A DNA stretch of 64,000 nucleotides from Phormidium tanganyikae FI6-MK23 (GTDB taxonomy: Bacteria; Cyanobacteriota; Cyanobacteriia; Leptolyngbyales; Leptolyngbyaceae), in contig JAHHHU010000014.1 in NCBI GenBank assembly GCA_019359175.1, positions 1 to 64,000 on the forward strand. The letters run 5' to 3'. Shown here one piece after another: positions 10,769-18,932 of this stretch; position 1 is the first letter of the stretch; each line of letters begins with the position of its first letter. Made by a program: the position numbers and the translations under genes. Below the pieces are notes generated by a model, which worked only from the letters and a program-made list of their open reading frames with translations, searched no databases and had not been told where the DNA came from.

Positions 10769-11249
10769 TCTCAAATTCGATGGCATACGTCGATCGCAGA
10801 TCACAAGTGTCGTGATCGACGATGTTGGTGTCGCTGAGTTCAAGATTGTAAAAATCAACGACATCGCCATCGAAATAGGGTCCAGCGTGCCAAGTGCCAA
10901 TATCGAGTTTGATAAAGCAGTTTCCAGGAATGCGGAAGGCGGTCAAATCTGCGATCGCTGGACTTTCGTTATTATCGGGAGGCGCAACGACGATCAGCCA
11001 TTCTTTGCCTTCGAGTGAGCCGAGACATTGAGTGCATTGCTGATGTCGCGTGATTTTGTGAAATTTTCGTCCGCGATGCTTAAGGCGCATGATGTAGAAG
11101 TGAGGAATGCCGTTCTCTAGGTGGAGTTGGGCATCTTCTCGATCGAAGCTTTTGCCATCAGAAGACGCTTGAATGACTTGCCCAAACGGGCGGAACGTTT
11201 CAGCGGTGATCAGATTCGCTTGGATCTGTTGAATTGTTGAGGGCTGCAT
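10761..11249 (-). CDS. allA: Ureidoglycolate lyase
   Basis: This enzyme splits ureidoglycolate into glyoxylate and urea, the last step in recovering nitrogen from purines through allantoin. The 162-residue protein matches the family along its length: TAETFRPFGQVIQA at the start, HFYIMRL, ITRHQQCTQCLGSLEG, the cupin-like FIKLDIGTWHAGPYF and FYNLELSDTN. No other purine-degradation gene is adjacent, although a nucleoside hydrolase lies 6 kb downstream. It is divergent from a small exported protein. Confidence 0.9.
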   Translation of the reverse strand: MQPSTIQQIQANLITAETFRPFGQVIQASSDGKSFDREDAQLHLENGIPHFYIMRLKHRGRKFHKITRHQQCTQCLGSLEGKEWLIVVAPPDNNESPAIADLTAFRIPGNCFIKLDIGTWHAGPYFDGDVVDFYNLELSDTNIVDHDTCDLRSTYAIEFEII

Positions 11250-11351
11250 TTAAATCTGTCCCGTGGTTTATGGTGAACCTTTCTTGGGGTTGACGATCAA
11301 TCTTCAAATTCTTTCTAGGATGCGTGAGTTACTTATTTGAGGATATGACTC

Positions 11352-11783
11352 ATGAATACATTAAAACGAATTCGTCAAGTAGTATTGATGCTTTTATTGA
11401 TGGCTGTGGTGTTGATTGCTCCGATGCAAGCGGCTTTTGCAGCAGCAGACCCTTCTTATTCTTCAGGTGCGCCTGATAGTCCGAATGCCAAGCAACAAAC
11501 GGTGTATGAAGGTCGCCGCGTGATGAGCGCAGGAGAACAACCGGGCGGTAAGGAATTGATGGGTAAGATTCGGCAAGATTTGCAGAACGACACGAGCGAT
11601 CGTCCCAAAACGACTGGAGAATGGAATCGCGAGGCGCGTGAAACCGTAGGCGAACCGGGTAAGCGCGTTGGTCGGATTGCAAAAGAAACGGGTGAAGCGG
11701 TGAAGGATTTCGGTCAAATGTACCCGGATACCGCAGAGCGTAGCGGTGATGCACTGAAAGAAAGCTTGGATCGATCGAACTAA
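11352..11783 (+). CDS. Small exported protein, unknown function
   Basis: The 143-residue product has a clear Sec signal peptide (basic MNTLKRIRQ, hydrophobic core to about residue 27, likely cleavage after AFA). The mature part is hydrophilic and rich in Glu, Lys, Arg and Gly, with a repeated ETGEAVKDFG/TVGEPGKRVG flavour. I do not recognise a named domain. A GAGG element precedes the start. The gene is followed after 14 bases by a long palindrome that probably ends its transcript. Confidence 0.75.
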   Translation: MNTLKRIRQVVLMLLLMAVVLIAPMQAAFAAADPSYSSGAPDSPNAKQQTVYEGRRVMSAGEQPGGKELMGKIRQDLQNDTSDRPKTTGEWNREARETVGEPGKRVGRIAKETGEAVKDFGQMYPDTAERSGDALKESLDRSN

Positions 11784-11797
11784 TCGCTGCGTTGAGG

Positions 11798-11850
11798 AAG
11801 CTTCTGCCCCCTAAGTCCCCCAGAATGGGGGACTTAGGGGGCAGAAGCTT
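11798..11850. repeat. Dispersed palindromic repeat, copy A (perfect 25-bp arms)
   Basis: Arms 11798-11822 and 11826-11850 are perfectly complementary around a GAA loop, built on the core CCCCCTAAGTCCCCC. The same core recurs at 17063-17168 and 18251-18290, so this is a dispersed palindromic family. The right arm lies inside tsaB and encodes its last residues and stop codon. It may also act as a terminator between the convergent genes. Confidence 0.92.
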
Positions 11851-12427
11851 CGGCTGGATGTTGACCATAGTAGGGGAGTGCTTCCGACCAATCGGGGCGC
11901 TCCCCTTTTTGCCAGCGTTGAAATGCGATCGCTAACACTCTCTCAACAAACTGACCTTGATTTGAATCGGCTTCAATTCGATGATCGATCGTTTGCTGTT
12001 CTAAACTCTGCACCCATTGAGCTTCTGACATGACCGCATCCGGTTGAAGCACAGTTCCGTCTTGATAGATTCCCGTGTAGAGTTCGCCGCGTTGGGCAGG
12101 CATTTGAACGGAGATCGTTCCAGAATATTGATGGGCGATCGCGGCTAAACTCGAAACTCCGAACAATGGGATTTCTAACTGTTGCGCTAAAGTTCGTGCT
12201 GCAACTACACCGATGCGAGTTCCAGTAAATCCGCCAGGCCCGATCGCGACTGCAAGAAAAGCGAGATCTTTCCAGGATTGAGGCTTGAGAAATTCTATAA
12301 GATGAACGTGCAGCGAACTGGATAAGTCGCGACCTAGATTTAGAACAGTCGATCGATGATTTCCCTCAAAGTCAGAAATTGCTAATCCTAAATCCGGGCT
12401 ACTGGTGTGAATTGCTAGAGCAAACAT
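11834..12427 (-). CDS. tsaB: tRNA threonylcarbamoyladenosine biosynthesis protein TsaB
   Basis: TsaB is the non-catalytic partner of TsaD in adding threonylcarbamoyl to A37 of ANN-decoding tRNAs. The 197-aa protein begins MFALAIHTSSPDLGLAI and has the ASKHA-type IGPGGFTGTRIGVVAARTLAQQ motif. The start at 12427 was chosen because it gives the standard N-terminus; the upstream extension overlaps the GntR gene. Its last residues (EASAP) and stop codon lie within palindromic repeat copy A, so the repeat has replaced the original C-terminus. It starts 2 bases after the GntR gene's stop, so they are probably co-transcribed. Confidence 0.93.
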   Translation of the reverse strand: MFALAIHTSSPDLGLAISDFEGNHRSTVLNLGRDLSSSLHVHLIEFLKPQSWKDLAFLAVAIGPGGFTGTRIGVVAARTLAQQLEIPLFGVSSLAAIAHQYSGTISVQMPAQRGELYTGIYQDGTVLQPDAVMSEAQWVQSLEQQTIDHRIEADSNQGQFVERVLAIAFQRWQKGERPDWSEALPYYGQHPAEASAP

Positions 12428-12429
12428 CG

Positions 12430-13131
12430 TCACTTTCTCTTGATCTGTACCGAATAACATAAACGATCGCCGCGTGAGATTGACTTGCCATGTACGATCG
12501 CACAATTTCCATCTGTATACGCCGTATGTTGATAAACAATCAGCGGATGTCCGAGCGGGACTTCTAGATGTTCGCTGGTTTCATCATCAGCTTGTGTGCA
12601 TTCAATAATGGCATCAATCTTATCGGTGTGAATGCCATGTTTCTCAAGTGCGGTTAGGCTCAGTTGTTTCTTGAGATCTTTCGCATACGCTTTTCCCAAT
12701 TCTGGAACAATGTACGTGATATCTACGCAACCGGGAACGCCGTTAAACAACAATACTTTTTTCTGAAAATACGCGATCGATACGGATAAAATCTCTTCAA
12801 CTTCCGGCGGAACTGTCACCAACTCAAAAACTAGGGTTCGGACAGTAATCGTAACATCCTGCTGCGCCATATCTGCTTCTAGTAGTAATGGACTAGAGAG
12901 CGTATGAATCACTTTCTGCTGATCTGCAACGAACGCCCCTTTTCCTTGCTGTACAACAACTAATCCCTGCTGCATCAAATTTGCGATCGCGCGTCTTGCT
13001 GTGATTCGACTCACTTCAAACTCTGACATTAATTGATGTTCGCTCGGTAGCTGATCTCCGGGTTTGTACTGTCCGCTAATCATACGATCGCGCAGTTGTT
13101 TGGAAATCATGCTGTGCAAGGGAATTGGCAT
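12430..13131 (-). CDS. GntR/HutC-family transcriptional regulator (UTRA domain)
   Basis: The 233-residue protein has an N-terminal winged helix (about 6-70; SGQYKPGDQLPSEHQLMSEF and VSRITARRAIANLMQQGLV are diagnostic of GntR) and a C-terminal UTRA ligand-binding domain (about 90-230). HutC-type members are usually repressors released by a small metabolite related to the pathway they control. It is divergent from the desaturase-hydrolase-glnT operon and shares its 88-bp control region, which carries a 14-bp palindrome. It therefore very likely regulates that operon and itself. The effector is unknown. Confidence 0.92.
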   Translation of the reverse strand: MPIPLHSMISKQLRDRMISGQYKPGDQLPSEHQLMSEFEVSRITARRAIANLMQQGLVVVQQGKGAFVADQQKVIHTLSSPLLLEADMAQQDVTITVRTLVFELVTVPPEVEEILSVSIAYFQKKVLLFNGVPGCVDITYIVPELGKAYAKDLKKQLSLTALEKHGIHTDKIDAIIECTQADDETSEHLEVPLGHPLIVYQHTAYTDGNCAIVHGKSISRGDRLCYSVQIKRK

Positions 13132-13137
13132 AAATTC

Positions 13138-13178
13138 GTAGCGTCAAATACAGAGTTTTGGTGATATATTGCTATCCT
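13138..13178 (+). promoter_or_regulatory. NtcA-activated promoter of the glnT operon
   Basis: GTA-N8-TAC (GTAGCGTCAAATAC, 13138-13151) is followed after 21 bases by a TATCCT -10 box (TAN3T form, 13173-13178). This is the canonical layout of class II NtcA-dependent promoters (GTAN8TAC-N20-24-TAN3T), which fire under nitrogen limitation. The predicted start point falls near 13185, about 35 bases before the desaturase ATG. Confidence 0.8.
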
Positions 13179-13180
13179 TG

Positions 13181-13194
13181 CTTGTTATAACAAG
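13181..13194. promoter_or_regulatory. Putative GntR operator (14-bp perfect palindrome)
   Basis: CTTGTTATAACAAG is a perfect palindrome with the GT-N4-AC core common to GntR-superfamily operators. It sits on the predicted transcription start of the desaturase operon, where a bound repressor would block initiation. It lies between the regulator gene and its presumed target. Confidence 0.7.
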
Positions 13195-13219
13195 TCCAGC
13201 TTCTTAGGAAATAAAGACG

Positions 13220-14158
13220 ATGAGTTCATCTGTTTCTGAGTCTAACTTGATTGAATCCGAGTCGAAGCGTTGCTCACCATTAAGTAACGACGCTTTGAAG
13301 AATCTGAATACTCGATCGACGCTAAAAGGATTGTTCCAACTTTCAGCACACTTTGCAATTCTGGGCATCAGTGGCTATCTTTGGGGCACGAATTTAGGAC
13401 ACAATTGGTTGATTGCAATCCCCGCTGTGATTGTTTACGGGTTTGGTTTTGCTGCAATGTTTGCTCCGATGCACGAATCCTCGCACCGGACAGCATTCGA
13501 GAACAATCTACTGAATGATTCGGTTTGCTGGCTTGCGGGTGTGCTGTCTTTCTATAATGGTGCGTTCTATCGCCGCTATCACAAATGGCATCATCGCTAC
13601 GCTCAAGACTTTGACAATGATCCAGAACTGAGTGATCCGCTTCCGCAAACGTTAGTGGGCTATCTGATCATGCTGAGTGGTATGACTTGGTGGTGGGGCA
13701 AGCTGAAAACTCACTTCCGCGTTGCGACTGGACAGCTAGAAGACTATCCGTACATTTCAGAAGAGGCGCGGGATGGCGTAATTTTTGCAGTTCGATCACA
13801 GTTAGCCCTCTATGGAATTGCGATCGCAGTTTCAATCATTGCTCACCAACCTTGGTTTATCACCTACTGGGTTTTTCCACTGATGGTTGGTCAGCCAATT
13901 CTGCGGATGATTCTGCTGTCGGAACACACCGGATGTACGCATGATACCAATCCGTTGACGAATACTCGATCGACGAAAACCCTGTTCCCGCTTCAGTTCT
14001 TGATGTGGAATATGCCGTTTCATGCAGAACATCATCTGTATCCTTCGATTCCGTTCCATCAACTGCCAGCAGCACACCAACAATTGAGAGAACATTTCAC
14101 CTACAAAGATCAAGGCTATGTTGCAGTAAACTACGACTTTGCTAAAAATCTCGTATGA
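13220..14158 (+). CDS. Membrane fatty-acid desaturase/hydroxylase family protein
   Basis: A 312-aa integral membrane di-iron oxygenase. The three histidine boxes are intact: HESSH (85-89), HKWHH (121-125) and HAEHH near residue 277. Hydrophobic segments flank them (about 42-82, 102-112, 190-225). The family inserts double bonds or hydroxyls using O2 and reduced ferredoxin. Substrate is unknown, and the link to glnT suggests it may act on a nitrogen-bearing or amide compound rather than on ordinary lipids (inference). It is the first gene of a coupled operon: its TGA overlaps the next ATG (ATGA). AGGAAAT precedes the start. Confidence 0.9.
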   Translation: MSSSVSESNLIESESKRCSPLSNDALKNLNTRSTLKGLFQLSAHFAILGISGYLWGTNLGHNWLIAIPAVIVYGFGFAAMFAPMHESSHRTAFENNLLNDSVCWLAGVLSFYNGAFYRRYHKWHHRYAQDFDNDPELSDPLPQTLVGYLIMLSGMTWWWGKLKTHFRVATGQLEDYPYISEEARDGVIFAVRSQLALYGIAIAVSIIAHQPWFITYWVFPLMVGQPILRMILLSEHTGCTHDTNPLTNTRSTKTLFPLQFLMWNMPFHAEHHLYPSIPFHQLPAAHQQLREHFTYKDQGYVAVNYDFAKNLV

Positions 14159-15162
14159 GTTGTTTCATTCTGAAAGACTTTCCGCTGCACTGCGGCGCAA
14201 CATTGCCTGAAGCGCAGATCGTGTATCAAACCTACGGGACATTGAACCGCGATCGAACGAATGCCATTCTCTACCCAACCTCATACGGGGCACAGCATAC
14301 CGATATCGATTGGTTGATTCGCCCCGACGGAATCTTAGATCCATCCGAATGGTTTATCGTGATTCCGAATATGTTTGGCAATGGTCTATCGACTTCGCCG
14401 AGCAATAGCAATTGTGGACTCGAAGAGCAAGGCTTTTGGTTTAGTCACTTCGACAATGTTCGCGCACAACAACAGCTACTTGAGGAAGTCTTTCAGATTG
14501 AACAGCTTGCACTGATCTATGGATGGTCAATGGGCGCACAGCAGGCTTATCACTGGGGTGCGCTTTATCCCGATCGCGTCTTAAGAATTGCTGCACTCTG
14601 CGGCACGGCTCGAACCACCGATCACAATCGCATCTTTCTCCAAAGCTTACGAACCGCGCTCACGGCTGATCCAGCTTGGACAGGAACACGCTTTGAACGA
14701 TTGCCCGATCGAGGATTTCGAGCCTTTGCCCACATCTATGCAAGTTGGGCAGCTTCCCAAGCCTTTTACCGTGAAGGTATCTACTATCAACTCGGCTACA
14801 GTTCACTCGATGAATACATCGCCCAATTTTGGGAAATGAACTATCGCAAACGCGATCCGCATAATCTTTTAGCCATGATAGATACCTGGTTACACTGCGA
14901 TATCAGCGACAATCCGGTCTATCAAGGAAACTATATTGCTGCGATGAATGCGATACAAGCCAAAACATTTGTAATGCCTGCAACAACAGATTTGTACTTT
15001 ACACCGGAAGATTGTGCAGCAGAAGCCGCTTTGATCCCGAATGCAGAGTATCATCCGATCGATTCAATCTGGGGACATCGAGCAGGCAATCCGTATCAAC
15101 ATCCACCCGATGCCGCGTTTATTCGATCGCAGATTCAAACCCTACTCCAACAACCATTATGA
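14155..15162 (+). CDS. Alpha/beta hydrolase, homoserine O-acetyltransferase-like
   Basis: The 335-residue protein has the alpha/beta-hydrolase fold of the MetX-like branch: IVYQTYGTLN near the start, oxyanion region IPNMFGNGLSTSPS, nucleophile elbow YGWSMGAQQAYHWG (Ser in GWSMG), acid in PATTDLYFTPEDC and histidine in SIWGHRAGNP. These give a Ser-Asp-His triad. Divergent MetX-like proteins in catabolic operons are often hydrolases rather than acyltransferases, and here it may cleave an amide or ester made by the neighbouring oxygenase (inference). It is coupled to both neighbours by ATGA overlaps. Confidence 0.88.
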   Translation: MSCFILKDFPLHCGATLPEAQIVYQTYGTLNRDRTNAILYPTSYGAQHTDIDWLIRPDGILDPSEWFIVIPNMFGNGLSTSPSNSNCGLEEQGFWFSHFDNVRAQQQLLEEVFQIEQLALIYGWSMGAQQAYHWGALYPDRVLRIAALCGTARTTDHNRIFLQSLRTALTADPAWTGTRFERLPDRGFRAFAHIYASWAASQAFYREGIYYQLGYSSLDEYIAQFWEMNYRKRDPHNLLAMIDTWLHCDISDNPVYQGNYIAAMNAIQAKTFVMPATTDLYFTPEDCAAEAALIPNAEYHPIDSIWGHRAGNPYQHPPDAAFIRSQIQTLLQQPL

Positions 15163-16466
15163 CGACGCTTTCCCAAACTGCCCAAGCTCAAGGAATTCGC
15201 TACTTTCTGATTTCGTTCACCGACTTGTTTGGAGTGGCTCGATCGAAGTTAGTTCCAGCAGAAAGCATTGATCAAATGGCAACGAGTGGAGCCGGATTTG
15301 CGGGGTTTGCAGCTTGGTTGGATATGACTCCGGCTGATCCAGATATTTTGGCGATTCCTGATGTAGAAAGCTTGATCCAGCTTCCCTGGCAGCCTGATGT
15401 AGCTTGGTTAGCGGCGGATTTGCACACCATCACCGGAGAGCCGTTAGAACAAGCACCGAGAGTCGTTCTAAAGCGAGTCTTACAACAAGCTCAAGAACTT
15501 GGATATCGAGCGCGAACAGGTGTGGAATGTGAGTATTTTTTACTGAGCATGGATGGTGAACAGATTTCGGATTTGCGCGATCGACAATCCAAACCCTGTT
15601 ACGATCAACAATCTCTGATGCGCCGATACGACGTGATTCGTGAAATCTGTGATGCGATGTTAAAGCTAGGATGGGGCGCATATCAGAACGATCACGAAGA
15701 CGGAAACGGACAGTTCGAGATGAATTGGATGTATGCCGATGCGCTGATTACTGCCGATCGACAAGCCTTTTTCAAATACATGGTGAAATCGATCGCAGAA
15801 AAGCATGGACTCCGCGCCACATTCATGCCCAAACCCTTTGCTCATCTGACCGGAAACGGTTGTCATACGCATCTTTCACTCTGGGATAACGCAGGGCAAG
15901 AGAATCTTTTCTATGACCCACAAGGAGAGCTAGGACTATCCCAACTCGGTTATCAATTCATTGCGGGTGTGTTGCATTCGGCTGAAGCGCTTTGTGCGAT
16001 CGTCAATCCAACCGTCAACTCCTACAAACGCATTAATGCACCAGCAACATTATCGGGTGCAACTTGGTCGCCTAACACAGCAAGCTACAGTGGGAACAAT
16101 CGAACTCATACAATTCGTATTCCTGAAGCTGGACGATTCGAGTTTCGTTTAGCAGATGGAGCTGCAAACCCTTATCTATTACCTGCTACATTGATTGCTG
16201 CTGGACTCGATGGCATTGTTCAAAAACGCGATCCGGGAGTTCGACGAGACAACAATACTTACACTGATCCATTACCTGCGAGTGAAGTAAAAGCTTTACC
16301 GAAGAATTTACTGGATGCGTTGCGATGTTTAGAATCGAATGAGGTGATTTCTCGATCGCTCGGTGAGCCTTTCACAACTGCCTATCTCAAGCTCAAACAC
16401 CAAGAATGGAATCAATTTATGAGCTGTGTGACACCTTGGGAAGTGGAGAACACTTTGGATTGTTAG
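15159..16466 (+). CDS. glnT: Type III (GlnT-like) glutamine synthetase
   Basis: The 435-residue protein is a GlnT-type ligase: RYFLISFTDLFGVARSKLVP at the start, catalytic GVECEYFLL, QFEMNW, the metal/ATP region GNGCHTHLSLWDN, and NRTHTIRIPEAGRFEFRLADG. It joins ammonia, or in close relatives an alkylamine, to the gamma-carboxyl of glutamate with ATP, so gamma-glutamylamide synthetase activity is a real alternative. I set the start at the ATG at 15159, which overlaps the hydrolase stop (ATGA); the longer frame runs back into that gene. As the last gene of an NtcA-type operon it probably captures nitrogen released upstream. Confidence 0.9.
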   Translation: MTTLSQTAQAQGIRYFLISFTDLFGVARSKLVPAESIDQMATSGAGFAGFAAWLDMTPADPDILAIPDVESLIQLPWQPDVAWLAADLHTITGEPLEQAPRVVLKRVLQQAQELGYRARTGVECEYFLLSMDGEQISDLRDRQSKPCYDQQSLMRRYDVIREICDAMLKLGWGAYQNDHEDGNGQFEMNWMYADALITADRQAFFKYMVKSIAEKHGLRATFMPKPFAHLTGNGCHTHLSLWDNAGQENLFYDPQGELGLSQLGYQFIAGVLHSAEALCAIVNPTVNSYKRINAPATLSGATWSPNTASYSGNNRTHTIRIPEAGRFEFRLADGAANPYLLPATLIAAGLDGIVQKRDPGVRRDNNTYTDPLPASEVKALPKNLLDALRCLESNEVISRSLGEPFTTAYLKLKHQEWNQFMSCVTPWEVENTLDC

Positions 16467-16610
16467 CGCTCTAATAGGTATCATAAGAACTATAAGGAAT
16501 CAAACAATCTCTGACCTTAGAGATACTTCATCCTCAGTTTGACTCCCTAAACTGTACATAACTAAGTCGATAAAAACTGACTTAGATTGTTGATATCTGG
16601 AGGTTAATCC

Positions 16611-17012
16611 ATGAATCAGACATTAAGACGCGCTATTGCTCCCGGACTGATGGCAACAAGCTTAGTCGGAGCTACTTTTCTCCCGATGAAGCCTGCTTCA
16701 GCCGACCAAAACATCTGGCGGGACATTGGAATCGGAGCCGCAACCGGGGTTGTCTCCAGCGTGGTCACAGGTCACAAAGTTGTACCGAACATCGTTAATG
16801 GTGCAGCAGCGGGTGCAGCCGTAAACCAATCGCGCGACTTGTTAACTCGGAAGGGTCAGCGTCCTGACCTGCTTAAAGATGCAGCGGTTGGAGCGGGTAC
16901 AAGTGCAGCGACCGGAAGCGTCATGAATCGTCGTCACGCGGGACGGAATGCGGCGAATGGTGCAGCAGTCGGTGCTGTAATCAACGTTCTCACGCCGAAG
17001 GCTCGTCGATAG
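16611..17012 (+). CDS. Exported glycine-zipper-like small protein
   Basis: The 133-residue product has a signal peptide (likely cleavage after ASA, residue 31) and a mature part of glycine/alanine-rich helices with zipper spacing (GIGAATGVVSSVVTG, NGAAAGAAVNQ, DAAVGAGTSAATG, NGAAVGAVINV). Such segments pack or insert into membranes, and related proteins are outer-membrane or periplasmic. A GGAGG ribosome site lies 9 bases before the ATG. No specific function can be assigned. A palindromic repeat follows. Confidence 0.75.
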   Translation: MNQTLRRAIAPGLMATSLVGATFLPMKPASADQNIWRDIGIGAATGVVSSVVTGHKVVPNIVNGAAAGAAVNQSRDLLTRKGQRPDLLKDAAVGAGTSAATGSVMNRRHAGRNAANGAAVGAVINVLTPKARR

Positions 17013-17062
17013 TTAGAAGTCGAGTTCGACAAAAACAGTTTGCTTCGCTTGTGAATCCGGGA

Positions 17063-17168
17063 AGCCCCCCTAAATCCCCATTCTGGGGGACTTTGAGAAA
17101 AGAGGCTTCCAAAGTTCCAAGAAGTTTCTCGGTTTCAAAGTCCCCCAAATTTGGGGAATTTAGGGGGC
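17063..17168. repeat. Dispersed palindromic repeat, copy B (composite, nested arms)
   Basis: Outer arms (about 17063-17080 and 17151-17168) pair around CCCCCTAAATccCCA/TGGGGaATTTAGGGGG with small bulges. Inner arms GGGGGACTTTGA and TCAAAGTCCCCC pair perfectly, leaving a central loop. It shares its core with copies A and C, and its length and nesting suggest a MITE-like or REP-like unit. Confidence 0.8.
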
Positions 17169-17234
17169 TGAAGCCGACCAAAACGAAGCGCAAAGCCTTG
17201 CCGAACAGAAGCTCGATCGTAGAGATTCAAGGGG

Positions 17235-18230
17235 TTAGATCTTCTCTGACCCCTTATTTAGTATCTTTAAATCCTCAATGAAATTGGTAAAAAATCGAGT
17301 AGCATCGACCTGAGTTGCGATCCAGGCGTTTGCGGGTTGTTTTGCGAGATTACGATCGTCAATCAAGGTCTGCCCCCGCGTCCATTCCCCTCGCGTTTCG
17401 ATCTGCACCTTCGCGCGCTTCCATAATATTGTTTCTGGGTAAAACAAATATCCCAATGTTGCTGCATCATGTACGAGAAATCCTGAAGCTCCATCTGTTT
17501 CTCGATACGTTAAAGCAGTACTAATCATAAACTCACAGAGCTTGATCAAAAATTGAGCGAGTTTGCTTTGCGGATTTGTTTGAGCGATCGACTGTGCCAT
17601 CTCCCGCGTGAAAATCAACTGTCGCGTAATATCGAGCGAAGTCATCACCAAATCACAGCGGCTATTCAAAACAATCTCTGCCGCTTCTGGATCAAACCAG
17701 AGATTAAATTCTGCATGAGGCGTAATGTTACCTGGGCAATTAAGCGCACCGCCCATAATAATAATTTCCTTTGCTTTTCTGAGAATGCCAGGATGTTTCT
17801 TCTCTGCGGCTGCAAGATTGGTGAGCGGCGCGATCGCAATTACAGTAATTTCTCCCGGTATCGCATTCAATCGATCAATCAGAATGTCATCCGAGAACCG
17901 AGCCGTTTCGTAGTTGTGTATCGGATCAGGAAGCTGTGAGGAGAGATTGCCCATGCCATCAGAACCGTGAATGTGCGAGGCATCATCGGGAGATTGTGCG
18001 ATCGCAACTCCCCGCCCCACTTCCACATCCGGCAAACCTCCCAAACTAAGAATCCGACTCGCACTAGAAAACGTTTTCTCAGTCGAAACATTCCCACCTA
18101 CCGTCGTCACAGCAATCAGTTCTGCAAATCTTTGTTTCACCAAACTTTGCAGCCAAAATAGCGCAAAAATATCATCACCACCCGGATCGGTATCAAGAAT
18201 AATTTTAGGAACCCTGAAAGCTGGCAGCAT
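17235..18230 (-). CDS. Nucleoside hydrolase
   Basis: It cleaves ribonucleosides to a free base and ribose, salvaging bases and nitrogen. The 331-residue protein carries the calcium-binding DTDPGGDD signature at residues 13-20, the VTTVGGN segment, HGSDGMG, VIAIAPLTNLA, and the IIMGGA.....GN....AEFN signature of the IunH family, with a conserved HDAATL near the C-terminus. Substrate range cannot be judged. It is flanked on both sides by copies of the dispersed palindrome. Confidence 0.93.
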   Translation of the reverse strand: MLPAFRVPKIILDTDPGGDDIFALFWLQSLVKQRFAELIAVTTVGGNVSTEKTFSSASRILSLGGLPDVEVGRGVAIAQSPDDASHIHGSDGMGNLSSQLPDPIHNYETARFSDDILIDRLNAIPGEITVIAIAPLTNLAAAEKKHPGILRKAKEIIIMGGALNCPGNITPHAEFNLWFDPEAAEIVLNSRCDLVMTSLDITRQLIFTREMAQSIAQTNPQSKLAQFLIKLCEFMISTALTYRETDGASGFLVHDAATLGYLFYPETILWKRAKVQIETRGEWTRGQTLIDDRNLAKQPANAWIATQVDATRFFTNFIEDLKILNKGSEKI

Positions 18231-18250
18231 GATAATTACCTTTTAACTTC

Positions 18251-18290
18251 TCAAAGTCCCCCAGAATGGGGGATTTAGGGGGCACAAGCC
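18251..18290. repeat. Dispersed palindromic repeat, copy C (partial)
   Basis: TCAAAGTCCCCCAGAATGGGGGATTTAGGGGG repeats the core of copies A and B, with the TCCCCCAgaaTGGGGGA hairpin intact but one outer arm missing. It lies just upstream of the nucleoside hydrolase start, in the gap before psaI. Confidence 0.8.
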
Positions 18291-18418
18291 CCTTTCAACG
18301 AAGCAAGCCCCCTCCCTCAACGCTCCGAATGTTAAGAATCTTGAGAACCACAAAACCGTGTCCCCCTTCACAGGTACATTCACAAATGGAATCATCTAAC
18401 GAATAGGAAACTTTTCTT

Positions 18419-18547
18419 ATGACAGGTTCATACGCAGCTTCATATCTGCCCTGGATTCTCATCCCCGTCGTGACCTGGTTAGTTCCCACGGTCGTCTTCG
18501 CTCTGCTGTTCTTGTACATCGAACGTGAAGATCCAGGTGGCATCTAG
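18419..18547 (+). CDS. psaI: Photosystem I subunit VIII
   Basis: A 42-residue single-helix protein that starts with the diagnostic [15 protein letters not shown], continues hydrophobically to about residue 35 and ends in [10 protein letters not shown]. PsaI sits at the photosystem I periphery, where it helps bind PsaL and so supports trimer formation. In many cyanobacteria it is next to psaL; here it stands alone, convergent with psbJ and separated from it by a shared terminator. An AGGAAA element precedes the ATG. Confidence 0.93.
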   Translation: MTGSYAASYLPWILIPVVTWLVPTVVFALLFLYIEREDPGGI

Positions 18548-18575
18548 CCCTTAGTTCCAAACGCATTAGCATATT

Positions 18576-18613
18576 AAAAACCGCCTAACTCTACGTTAAG
18601 CGGTTTTTCTTTT
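18576..18613. terminator. Bidirectional terminator between psaI and psbEFLJ
   Basis: A 14-bp stem with one mismatch (AAAAACCGCcTAAC/GTTAAGCGGTTTTT, loop TCTAC) has a T run on the plus strand and an A run on its other side. It can end both psaI (plus) and psbEFLJ (minus). Confidence 0.88.
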
Positions 18614-18632
18614 GTAGAGCTTCGATCGCAAT

Positions 18633-18752
18633 TTACATCGACGAACCCACGCTCGTATAAGAACCGTAAAAGAACAGTCCCAATACACCAATTGCACCCA
18701 AGCCTGCGACGGTTGCCACTAGCCACAAAGGAATTCTTCCACCAGTCTGCAC
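18633..18752 (-). CDS. psbJ: Photosystem II protein J
   Basis: A 39-residue single-helix subunit with the family core [19 protein letters not shown] followed by LGLFFYGSY and an SSM end. PsbJ lies near cytochrome b559 and influences quinone exchange and photosystem II assembly. The start is GTG at 18752, preceded by GGAGGA; no ATG is available at the conserved N-terminus. It is the last gene of psbEFLJ. Confidence 0.94.
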   Translation of the reverse strand: MQTGGRIPLWLVATVAGLGAIGVLGLFFYGSYTSVGSSM

Positions 18753-18792
18753 GGTTCTATCCTCCTAAATACGCAAATTAAAAACTCGAAAT

Positions 18793-18921
18793 TTAGTTGA
18801 AGAAGTAGCTAGAGAACAAAATCCCCAGCGTAAAAATCATCAAAAGACCCAGATAAAGCGAAGTCCGGTTAAGTTCAACGGGCTGCTTGTTTGGGTTTGA
18901 ACTGCCTTTGATTCCTGCCAC
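18793..18921 (-). CDS. psbL: Photosystem II protein L
   Basis: The conserved core [20 protein letters not shown] and the end [11 protein letters not shown] identify PsbL, a one-helix subunit at the monomer interface that stabilises the QA site. The start is GTG at 18921 with AGGAG 8 bases upstream, giving 42 residues, about three more than usual at the N-terminus (MAGIKGS). It is the third gene of psbEFLJ. Confidence 0.93.
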   Translation of the reverse strand: MAGIKGSSNPNKQPVELNRTSLYLGLLMIFTLGILFSSYFFN

Positions 18922-18932
18922 GGTTCAAGCTC

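Noticed and set aside
17228..17254. 10-bp stem around the nucleoside hydrolase stop as a terminator
   Set aside because: It overlaps the coding end and lacks a T run on the minus strand.
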